Origin: Phoma sp. XZ068
Taxonomy: Eukaryota; Ascomycota; Dothideomycetes; Pleosporales; Didymellaceae
Length of the DNA: 64,000 nucleotides
Reading direction: 5' to 3'
Assembly (NCBI GenBank): GCA_004835665.1
Contig: RBKR01000018.1
Location: 558,001-622,000, forward strand
The translations under genes were made by a program, and so were the position numbers. Position 1 is the stretch's first letter; the number at the start of each line of letters is the position of its first letter. Under the pieces are notes generated by a model that was given only the letters and a program-made list of their open reading frames with translations, was not told the DNA's origin and did not search any database. Shown in pieces: positions 54,097 through 62,112 of this stretch.

Positions 54097-57003
54097 TTAC
54101 TTGCACTGCGAGCGCTCCAAGACCTCACTGCATGTTTGGTCGCTGCAAGGAGTGTTGCAAGAAGTGCGTACAGCAAGGTAGACATAAGGTTGGCCAGCAA
54201 CCTTGAACTGCTTGGAAAAGTCCTTGGCATTGAAACCATCAGCCCTGAACCCAGCACGACAAGCGCAGTAGTACTTGCTTCCGCCAGTGGTGGCACAGCC
54301 TGTGGTGATGTCGCAGAAGTTCTCAGCGGGGTTGAACGGGTTGCAGGTGTTGGGACAGAGAGTGTCTAGAGTTTCGCCAGTGTAGTCACCGGATGGGCTA
54401 CCAGTGTAGTCACCAGATGGGCTACCAGTGTAGTCACCAGATGAGCTGCCAGAGTCGTAGTAGCCACCAGTCTGCTCGGCATATGGCTCGGGCTGGTAAT
54501 AGGTCAGAAGGGTGGTAGGCTCATAGGGGGCAGATGTGGGCACATCTGGAGTCGAAGTGGGCACATCAGGGGTCGACGTAACCACATCAGGGGTTGAAGT
54601 AGGCACATCAGGCGTGGAAGTAGGCACATCAGGAACGCTGGTAGGCCCGGTTGGCCACAGAGGGGTGGTCGAGTTTCCCTGAGGGTAGTAAGGTTCCTTC
54701 GTGTGGTAGGGGTCCTCTGCATAGTAGGGGTCCTCAGTCTGGTAGGGATCCTCAGCGTAGTACGGGTCCTCAGTCTGGTAGGGATCCTCAGCATAGTAAG
54801 GATCTTCAGTCTTGTAACCTCCCTTGCGAGTCTTGGTGTAGGTGGGCCTCTCAGGCTTGTAATCATAGCCGTAGTCGCTGCTCTTGTGCTTGTAGCAGCT
54901 CTTGGGGCACTTCGGCTTGGGCTTGTGAACAGGCTTCTTGGGAGCACCTTCGATATCATAGAGCCAGTCAGGAATAGAGCCGTCTTCACCATCGTAGTCG
55001 CCGGAATCATCATCTCCAGAATAGGCGGTCTGGGGCCAGTTGAAGACCTGGCGACGCACGGCGCGGAGGATTGAACGAACCCTCTTTAATTGCGGGTAGC
55101 TCTTCTTCTCAGGCTCAGGGTAGTACTGGCGCTCCTTCTCGTACGAGGTTGGAGTCGAGTACGGCTCAGGTTCGTAAGTAGTAGTGACGTATACCTTGGG
55201 ATAAGCATTGTACTCCGGCTTTGGATCATACTCCTTGTATGGGTCGGCCACGGAAGAGTAGTCGTGGTACTTAGGATCCGGCTTGTAAGGACTGTATTCG
55301 TAATCGTCGTCTTCGATGCAGTATGACGGGCACTCCTCGTCATCGTAACGATTACCGCCATGCTTGCGTCCCTGGTAGCCGTTGTCCTCGGCGTCATAAA
55401 TGCCGTTGTCCTCACCCTCCCAGCCAGGTGGAGCGGCGTATGGGTCGTAGTAGGGGCTGGTTGGGTCGTAGATACTGTCGGGTTTGTATGGGCCAACATA
55501 GGGGTTCGATCCGATAGCCTCTGCGGCGGCACCTAGATTGAGTGGAGTGGCGGTGGCATCGGTGTTCGCATCGACAGCCGCTGGGGTGCTGGCTTCGGCA
55601 GGAGTGACACTGTCAATGACCGCAGGGTCAACGGCGAGGGGTCCGAGCTGGTTGCTATTGTCAACGGGGTCTTCACCAATGATGCCAACTCCACCACCCG
55701 GGACAGCAAAGGTGCCAAAGCTTCCAGCAGTACCAGCTTTAAGCTCGCCGCTCACTATAGCCGCGAGAGCTACAGGTTGCGGAGATGGAGGGGGCTTGGG
55801 CATAGTAGGTTGGCTTACTTTTGGTGGTGATGGTCCGACAAGACCGAAGGGTCCGAAAGGTCGAGGTGCTGGTCCTCCAATGCCACCGGCTGAAGGTGTA
55901 GGTACCGGAGGTCGAGGTCCTAATCCTCCGATGCCACCAAATGGAGGAGCAGGTAATGAAGGAGCAGGTACCGAAGCAGCAGGTACCGAAGCAGCAGGTA
56001 CCGAAGGAGCAGGTACCGGAGGTCGAGGTCCTAGTCCGCCGATGCCACCAAATGGAGATGCAGGTGCCGAAGGAGCAGGTACCGAAGGAGCAGGTACTGA
56101 AGGAACAGGTCCTAGTCCTCCAATGCCGCCAGGTCGAGGTCCTAGTCCTCCGATGCCACCAAATGGAGGTGCAGGTACCGAAGCAGCAGGTGCCGAAGGA
56201 AAAGGTACCGGTCCTCCAATGCCACCAGGTGCAGGTACTGGTCCCCCGAGAGAAGGTGCAGGTATAGGTATCGGCCCTCCGATGCCAGGTGCTGGCAAAG
56301 GCACCGGTCCTCCATTACCACCAGGAGCAGCTACCGGTGGTTCGAAGCCACCAGGAGCGGGTACAGGACCTTCGATACCACCAGGTGGAGGCGCAGGTAC
56401 CGGAAGTGCAGGTACCGGTCCTCCAACGCCGCCAGGTCGAGGTCCTAGTCCTCCGATGCCACCAGATGGAGGTGCTGGTTCTCCGATAGCAGGAGCAGCT
56501 ACGGGTACGGGTCCTTCGACATCACCGGGGACAGGCGCGTCGATGCCAGGGGCAGGTACTGGTGCGCCATCAAGCCCAGCAGGTGCAGGTGTTCCAATGT
56601 CACCAAATGTAGGACGTAAGGGAATGTCTGCTGGAGGAGGTGCTGTGATATTGTCAGCATTCAGAACTCTCCCACCATTCGGATCAGAGCTCATGCCAGT
56701 CCCAGGTGTACTGCTTGCGCCCGCAGGGGGTGCAGATGTAGGATCGAGTACAACATCTAGAGTACCCGTCGGTAGAGGGCGACTCGGCCCAGCATTAGGT
56801 ATTGGCGCAATGGTAGCGCTGGGCCCTAGCAGCTCTTCCTCGGAGGGGGCATTAATACCTGGAGTAAGGACTGGAGCTGGCGCGTTCACAGCGGGTGCAC
56901 CAAGGGGACCGCTTGGCACAGCCACCGCGTCAGGAGCTGGTACGCCGGGTAATTGCGCGTTAATGGTGCGCAGGAGCATAGCTCCTACCACGAGGGACTT
57001 CAT
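54097..57003 (-). CDS. Secreted modular repeat protein: Pro/Gly elastin-like, Tyr-rich and Cys-rich domains
   Basis: Single exon, 968 aa. A signal peptide is likely (MKSLVVGAMLLRTINAQ, cleavage near 17). Residues about 130-430 are built of imperfect units of the type GGIGGPVPAP and GGIGGLGPRP, elastin- or silk-like. About 540-800 is Tyr/Asp/Pro/Lys-rich with short tandem units (EDPYYAEDPYQT four to five times). Next are TSTPDVP units and GSPSGDYT repeats. The last 95 residues form a compact domain with about 12 Cys (LCPNTCNPFNPAENFCDIT, YYCACRAGFRADGF, TSCNTPCSDQTC), EGF-like in spacing. There are a few Lys-rich and KR sites and no GPI tail. Function is unknown. Inference: a wall or extracellular matrix protein cross-linked through Tyr, with the Cys domain as anchor or ligand binder. 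Confidence 0.8.
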   Translation of the reverse strand: MKSLVVGAMLLRTINAQLPGVPAPDAVAVPSGPLGAPAVNAPAPVLTPGINAPSEEELLGPSATIAPIPNAGPSRPLPTGTLDVVLDPTSAPPAGASSTPGTGMSSDPNGGRVLNADNITAPPPADIPLRPTFGDIGTPAPAGLDGAPVPAPGIDAPVPGDVEGPVPVAAPAIGEPAPPSGGIGGLGPRPGGVGGPVPALPVPAPPPGGIEGPVPAPGGFEPPVAAPGGNGGPVPLPAPGIGGPIPIPAPSLGGPVPAPGGIGGPVPFPSAPAASVPAPPFGGIGGLGPRPGGIGGLGPVPSVPAPSVPAPSAPASPFGGIGGLGPRPPVPAPSVPAASVPAASVPAPSLPAPPFGGIGGLGPRPPVPTPSAGGIGGPAPRPFGPFGLVGPSPPKVSQPTMPKPPPSPQPVALAAIVSGELKAGTAGSFGTFAVPGGGVGIIGEDPVDNSNQLGPLAVDPAVIDSVTPAEASTPAAVDANTDATATPLNLGAAAEAIGSNPYVGPYKPDSIYDPTSPYYDPYAAPPGWEGEDNGIYDAEDNGYQGRKHGGNRYDDEECPSYCIEDDDYEYSPYKPDPKYHDYSSVADPYKEYDPKPEYNAYPKVYVTTTYEPEPYSTPTSYEKERQYYPEPEKKSYPQLKRVRSILRAVRRQVFNWPQTAYSGDDDSGDYDGEDGSIPDWLYDIEGAPKKPVHKPKPKCPKSCYKHKSSDYGYDYKPERPTYTKTRKGGYKTEDPYYAEDPYQTEDPYYAEDPYQTEDPYYAEDPYHTKEPYYPQGNSTTPLWPTGPTSVPDVPTSTPDVPTSTPDVVTSTPDVPTSTPDVPTSAPYEPTTLLTYYQPEPYAEQTGGYYDSGSSSGDYTGSPSGDYTGSPSGDYTGETLDTLCPNTCNPFNPAENFCDITTGCATTGGSKYYCACRAGFRADGFNAKDFSKQFKVAGQPYVYLAVRTSCNTPCSDQTCSEVLERSQCK
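54520..54640 (-). repeat. Coding tandem repeat, (T)STPDV(P/V)T units
   Basis: Five to six 24-bp-type units encoding TSTPDVP, visible on the plus strand as GGGGTCGAAGTGGGCACATC-like repeats. They sit in the secreted protein between the Tyr-rich part and the Cys domain. Ser/Thr density suggests O-mannosylation. Confidence 0.8.
54690..54822 (-). repeat. Coding tandem repeat, EDPYYAEDPYQT units
   Basis: Near-identical 36-bp units repeated in tandem within the secreted protein gene, visible on the plus strand as recurring GTAGGGATCCTCAG and TAGGGGTCCTC blocks. Length polymorphism between strains would be expected. Confidence 0.8.
55855..56560 (-). repeat. Coding Pro/Gly/Val repeat array (GGIGGPVPAP type)
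   Basis: A long array of imperfect 27-36-bp units encoding Pro-Ala/Gly-Gly-Ile-Gly-Gly blocks. Because it is so repetitive, the opposite strand is also open (a 510-codon shadow frame). Confidence 0.85.
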
Positions 57004-58484
57004 TGTAGCGAGCCCTCAATGGAATCTAAGGAGAGACAATGTAAATGAGCGTGGGTGTCGAAACGAGTGACTGAAGGAAGGCTTGGCTAGACATTGTGTC
57101 AGCTTCGCCGCGCTTATAGATATAGATGATGAAGTTGAATTCTTGGTAGCCGGATCAAAACAAACCCCACTGCTTCTAGTGCTATCCTCAGCAGCAGCGG
57201 AGAGTTCCAAGCTCGTTCGGTCGTGGACACAGCTTGGTTGAGGAGGCGACACCCAGGAATGTAGTACAACAGGCGGATATTGCGTTCTGAATTCTCGTTT
57301 CAGCGTTGGAATGAAACTATCGCAAAGGACATTGGCAGGACACCTCTCGGTGCACATTAACCGCGACAACAGTAGATGACGCTGATGGTGCCTTGCTGCT
57401 TCATCCACGTAGTCCCTTGTACATTCCGTCTATCAGGTGTTTCATGCGGCTCCTGGAAAAGTGGTTCTTATACGCAACTCATCATCTGAAGTGAGCCCTT
57501 CTCTTGCTTTCTGTTCGGGCCGACTAGAATTGCTCAGTTCATGCCTCCAACTGATCATTCATTCATCGCTCGGTACCGTCCTCTGTTCCTGTCGAGGTCA
57601 CTCTACAACACCGGTGTGTTTGGTTGGGTATACGTCAATTCATCTCTCGTAAACCTTACGTTGATAAATCCATCTTCTGTAGTAGCTTTCGTTTGCGAAG
57701 CTATTGTGGACGAGAGCTTACGTTCATCAAGTTGGTCAACTTAGCCTCACGATGCGTAACGCTCGTATGATACCACCTGCTCGGCTCCTATCAAAGCATT
57801 GCACTGGGAACGGCTAGCCATGCGCCCTTGGAGAACCAACACTGATATAAGCAGCGCACTTTTTGTGAGTCCAGGGATGGCCAGGCTGCAATCCCATTGC
57901 AACTTCGGAGTTATTAAACATTGATGTCGGAGGACATGTGTAGGGTATTGAGAGTAAATCGCGATGCGGCTCAGGTGGTATATCGATGGAGGGGACGTTG
58001 ATATGGTGAGAAGCAGAGAGGATCCTATCTAAATACGTCATGGGACATTAGCGTTGGCGCGTCGCGTGCACGTTGCTTGCACATCTCGCTCCATAATATC
58101 CTTACATACCACAGTTGACAACATCTTTACGAGCATCCAATACCCCACACTGGAAACACCCTACCGAAGTTCCATGCTCCGATGGTAGGCTGAGCTGTAC
58201 AACTGTATGCCATACATTGCGAAGAGGCCGTGTCCCGGGAGAACCTAGTTTTGATATTACACATATGTACACGCGATCAATGGTCAGAGACCGCCTGTCT
58301 ACAAGCGAAGTGCATCCAGATTATCTGACCGATCTGAGGTGATGCAGCATAAGTTGAGGGAGTCGACTTGACCTCTTTGGTCCGGCTGCGCAACTGTTCG
58401 CTTACACATAAGCATCCCGCACAAGCTAACAACGCAAGCAGCGACCCATCCTGAGCTACATGTGAGGAACAAAAAGTCAAAAAT
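57004..58484. other. 1.5-kb stretch without protein genes
   Basis: Upstream of the secreted repeat gene. Only short chance ORFs. A weak 5S-like fragment may lie near 58231-58267 (see findings). No transposase or reverse-transcriptase remnant was recognised. Confidence 0.4.
58478..58484 (-). terminator. Pol III T-run after 5S rRNA
   Basis: ATTTTTG on the minus strand directly after the 5S 3' end, with a second T5 run about 6 nt further on. Confidence 0.75.
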
Positions 58485-58603
58485 ACATACAACAGCGGGT
58501 ATTCGCTAGTGGTCACCCACCTAACTACTAATCCGCCGGTACGTTGCTTAAATAGGGCTGAGCGAACGGGAAGCCTTGTTTTCAACGTCCTATGGTCGTA
58601 TGT
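58485..58603 (-). rRNA. 5S ribosomal RNA gene (dispersed)
   Basis: Read on the minus strand, the 119-nt unit starts ACATACGACCATAGG and ends GCTGTTGTATGT, so the terminal helix (ACATAC with GTATGT) pairs. Universal fungal 5S blocks are present: GAAAACAAGGCTTCCCGT, CCGCTC-like CGTTCGCTC (box A side), TTAAGC, and GGTGGGTGACCACTAGCGAAT (box C and loop D/E). The internal helix ACGTTG/CAACGT also pairs. A T-run (ATTTTTGACTTTTTG) immediately follows as pol III terminator. The layout matches dispersed 5S genes of Pezizomycotina. The sequence looks functional, though some positions (AATACCCG where AATCCC is common) are unusual. Boundaries are good to a few nucleotides. Confidence 0.93.
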
Positions 58604-58623
58604 ATCATCTTTGTGTTTTAGAG

Positions 58624-58633
58624 CATTTATATT
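58624..58633 (-). promoter_or_regulatory. TATA-like element upstream of 5S rRNA
   Basis: AATATAAATG on the minus strand, 21-30 nt before the 5S start. That is the position of the external TATA element described for Neurospora 5S genes. Confidence 0.65.
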
Positions 58634-59906
58634 GTTCATGAAAATAGAGTGAGTTTGGTAGTCAAGTCTACTGAAGTCTTCCAAAACCACTCACCATGTG
58701 ACGAAGTAAAATGAACGAACTTGATCGAGTGCGCACATGTCACTTTGCTATGGCATCTGGTTCATGGTTGAGAACTGATCCGTGCCCATAGTTTATCGCT
58801 GAAACGAGGTGTATACACTGCGGTGTACCACGGTGTACTGGCAGGCTGCTTACGAGCATTGGCGAGCCTGCATAAAAGGAGAGCGCGATTCGCACGTAGA
58901 GATAAGAGATCACTTCATGAGTATAAGTCTGAGCCTTCATATCCGCCGACTTTCCTTGCAGCGCACAGATCAAAAGCGATCTCAAATGTTTTCTTCTTGA
59001 ACAAACCATTACTTCTGTGCTCGTTCCCGTAGATCATTCCCAAATCACTAAGTGACTTCCCCCAATCGTTGGAGGGGCAATGTACTCGTTTCAAAGAGAT
59101 CTAAATGAACCCACAATCCTGCCATGCTTCCAGCGCTCATTGGTATCAAGCCAAAGTAACGTTGGCAACCCATTCACTTGTTCTGCGGAATATGGTCCTC
59201 TGCATGGTAGTCGGATTTACACATTTAACAATAGAAGCGGCAGGGTTTGACAAGACCCCATCGTCAGCACAAAGAAGATCCGATGTGAGTTGTAGTCCGC
59301 GTTCATTGTGTGGCCACCCTCATCACCTGCACTATTATATAATTAGCCAAGTTGATCCATATCGAAGCCAGTCAGAGCAGAGTCTAAGCATGCATCGAGA
59401 CGGAAAAGCGACCTCAACATTTGGAAACCAAGACCATCCTTACTGGATTCGGTTGCGCTTAGCGCCCCTTATACGCACAGGTCGGAATTCTTTGGAGGAG
59501 TGGCTGCCATTGTTGGCCAGATGAAGGTCCATACCCCGTACGGTAAACAGTAAAGCCCCAGTTCCTGTAGGAAACAACCTCATCGTCTGGCAGTCGAAGA
59601 TCATTTACCCAACTCTCGACGGTAGTAGTCATAGGGGGCGCGAGGGAGCCTTACAGTCTGGTCAAGGACTGCAGGCATTTAATGCAATTAACAAGTACGT
59701 AGTTGGTATAGCATGATGTTCCGGGTCCGAGGATTCACTAAGGTTTGGGCGGATACAGGACAATGCGGCTCTGCCGGCGCACAACGGTGTCAGGGCTCAG
59801 TAGAATTCTCTGCCTATCGCCCCAATCAACTTCCCTGTTAGGAATAGTGCACTATAGCAGAGCTTCGATAGACGGAGAATCCTGTGGGAGAACTTGTTTT
59901 CAACGT
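58634..59906. other. 1.3-kb stretch without protein genes between the 5S gene and 5S pseudogene
   Basis: Only short ORFs (longest 59105..59524 plus, 139 codons, no recognisable content). Composition is mixed. No intact element seen. Confidence 0.4.
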
Positions 59907-59953
59907 CCTATCATTGTATGTGTCAGTCTCGTGTTCTGTAGTATCTTATATTG
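59893..59953 (-). pseudogene. 5S rRNA pseudogene: 5' part of 5S plus its TATA flank
   Basis: On the minus strand, ACATACAATGATAGGACGTTGAAAACAAG resembles the first 29 nt of the intact 5S gene, and 19 bases are identical (59893-59911 against 58575-58593, CTTGTTTTCAACGTCCTAT). The 5' flank is also related, including CAATATAAGAT at about -22 to -32. Downstream of the AAAACAAG block the resemblance fades (GTTCTCCCACAGG), and the conserved GGTGGGTGACCAC region is missing. It is therefore a truncated or strongly mutated copy that cannot make 5S rRNA. Confidence 0.75.
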
Positions 59954-60946
59954 CAATTGGGTGCATTTAACGTCTAGCTCTACATGATCTGTAGACAATC
60001 CATATCTATCTGCCTGAACATCTGCCCTAACGCTTGAACCGTCGTCAGAGATCAACCGTCCATCAACCGATGACCACTTCCTGGAGAAACCGATGCTTCA
60101 ACCAACATCCGCTGACATATACCCTTCTCCCAGCCTGGCATACAACATTGCCACATTAGGCATATTCATCTTCATAGCAAAGGCTCTGCAGATCGAGCCA
60201 CGTTGATTCCAAGTCCAAGCCGATATTGGAGTTCCATTCTCGTCTCTTGCGGTGGACGTCCGTCAGTGAACTTTGCATGATGCAACCGCGGCAACTTGAC
60301 TATCATACTGATATCTAACTCTGTACGAAACTCATGATATACATTTACACATTGGTTAGTTCCAGAATTACCCTTCTACAAGCCTGAGTTGGGAATCTAG
60401 AAGCGCTTCTGTTCCGAGAATGGCGGAACTAGTCTCCCTAACCAATTCGGTCAACCCTTCAAGTTCTCGATGTAAATTTGACAATCATGCGTCGTGCTTG
60501 GGTAAGTCTATCGCTTGTGAATGCTTGCGAAGTATGTCTTAACACTTTACCCGAGTCTAAGCATGTTCGATGTTTCCAGGCAGCCATATGTACTGCATCT
60601 CTTGATTTTATTGCTACGGCTGCACCGATAATCCCTGTTGCGGGTCCTTTTATTGCTTTCCCAACTGTCAAGATCTCTCGTCACTCACTGAGCAGTGCTG
60701 AGAGCACGTTTTACGTTGGTTGTGTCCCAGGTAGGCATTCCATATATTGTGACAAATTGTACAGGCGAAGTGCACATAGTCCCCTTCGCAAAGACTCGCA
60801 GTTGATGTGATAGTATCGTGGTAGGAGCAATCACCAGCTCGATGCGGCGAGCATAAATTTATGCTTTTCAAATTATCTAGCATGAAATTACATCTAACGC
60901 AGGCGCCTCACTCAGCCCGCGGCGTCCTTGGATTACCTGAACGCTC
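59954..60946. other. 1-kb stretch without protein genes
   Basis: Downstream side of the Cys-rich membrane protein gene. Only short ORFs of up to 110 codons. Nothing recognised. Confidence 0.4.
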
Positions 60947-61777
60947 TCAGACTGCTTGAGCTTGCGATTGCAGCTCCTGCGGCTGTGTCCATACCTCTAC
61001 AAGCTGTTTATCTTGGAGCTCACTAATGGCTGGTCCATAAAGCCCGGCATTTCTACCTCCGCGTCTGTGTCTCCGAACGAAGAGCAAGATCATGCCGACA
61101 AGGAGAATTAGTCCCACTGCTCCGCCTACGCCCGCGCCGATCCCGACTGCCTTGGCGTTGTTTGTTTCCTGTGGCTGAGCGCTCGCTGTTGAACTTGTTA
61201 TCGGAGCGGTTTTCGGTGGGCTCTGTGAGACCCAAGGAGGTGTCTCCACTGGAGCAGAACTCGACATAGAGACACTGGATACCGATATCGAAGTGGACGT
61301 CGTAGTAGCACTGGTACTCGCTCCCAGAACCGCACCTTGCAACGTGAAAACCGCCACGTCGGTACTACAGCACCTCTGTTTCTCTCCCTCACTCTCACAA
61401 CAATATTTGGCCTCTTCTCCATATCCCGTGGTTCCGCACTGCCAAACCTGCACACCAGCCTTTCTGAAGTCGTATACGCTTGAATTCCCCGGCGTATCCT
61501 GATTAAGTTGACATTGTTGTGGACATAACGAAGATGCCCAGGTTTTGTCGGTACACGTGCCGCGTGCATAGCTGATGCCTGTTGTGTTCGAGGCTTCGAG
61601 CATGCACATCCCATTGGTGAGGCACGAGTGGGGAAAGCGACAGCATTGCGTGAAGAGGGCGTTCGGGTTGCAGGGTATGTCTTTGCTTGGACTGCCGTTG
61701 GGGAAATAGCAGGTGTTCGCTGACAAGGCCAAACGAGAGAATAGACAAACGAAGGTAAAGTAGAGTCCGAACGACAT
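60947..61777 (-). CDS. Cysteine-rich single-pass surface protein, possible wall sensor
   Basis: 276 aa from the ATG at 61777. An in-frame ATG at 61822 would add 15 residues, but the inner one has A at -3 and yields a classic signal peptide (MSFGLYFTFVCLFSRLALSA). The ectodomain (about 20-140) holds more than a dozen Cys: NTCYFPNGSPSKDIPCNP, QCCRFPHSCLTNGMCML, SSLCPQQCQ, YCCESEGEKQRCCS. A Ser/Thr-rich stalk (about 150-205) is followed by one membrane helix (about 210-232, VGIGAGVGGAVGLILLVGMILLF), then RRHRRGGR and a short cytoplasmic tail. This matches a large family of fungal WSC/MID2-like proteins in layout, though the Cys pattern is not a canonical WSC domain. Function is unknown. Confidence 0.8.
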   Translation of the reverse strand: MSFGLYFTFVCLFSRLALSANTCYFPNGSPSKDIPCNPNALFTQCCRFPHSCLTNGMCMLEASNTTGISYARGTCTDKTWASSLCPQQCQLNQDTPGNSSVYDFRKAGVQVWQCGTTGYGEEAKYCCESEGEKQRCCSTDVAVFTLQGAVLGASTSATTTSTSISVSSVSMSSSAPVETPPWVSQSPPKTAPITSSTASAQPQETNNAKAVGIGAGVGGAVGLILLVGMILLFVRRHRRGGRNAGLYGPAISELQDKQLVEVWTQPQELQSQAQAV

Positions 61778-61822
61778 AGTAAGGGCTCGCTTCACAAATG
61801 CTTGAAGGAAAGAATAAGTCAT

Positions 61823-62112
61823 GCGGCACGATCGTTTTAGGGTAATTCTAAATTGTAAATCGAAAGAGCGCTACGATATATGAACGTTGAAGAAATGGGC
61901 CGTTTTAGACGCCTAAGAAATGTCATGCAAGCACTTTGCTTGCTCAGGAAAGCACATGCCTCGTTCGTGCCGCCAGAGATGGTATATGTGTTTACGGGTC
62001 TGCACTGCGACGTACTAGCGCAGTAAATTAATCGTAGATGGCGACGTTCGACCTGCAAATGGCATACTCTTGAAGAAAAACGACTGTTTGCCTTAACGCG
62101 AAAGTGAATCCC
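61823..62112. other. Spacer between two minus-strand genes
   Basis: 290 bp holding the promoter of the Cys-rich gene and the AT-hook gene 3' end. No gene. Confidence 0.4.

Noticed and set aside
55538..57070. 510-codon open frame opposite the secreted repeat protein
   Set aside because: It is the antisense of the Pro/Gly repeat array. GC-rich 3-base periodic repeats keep the opposite strand open. No start context, and the composition mirrors the real gene.
58277..58690. 137-codon minus frame
   Set aside because: It runs straight through the 5S rRNA gene and its flanks, so it is not a protein gene.
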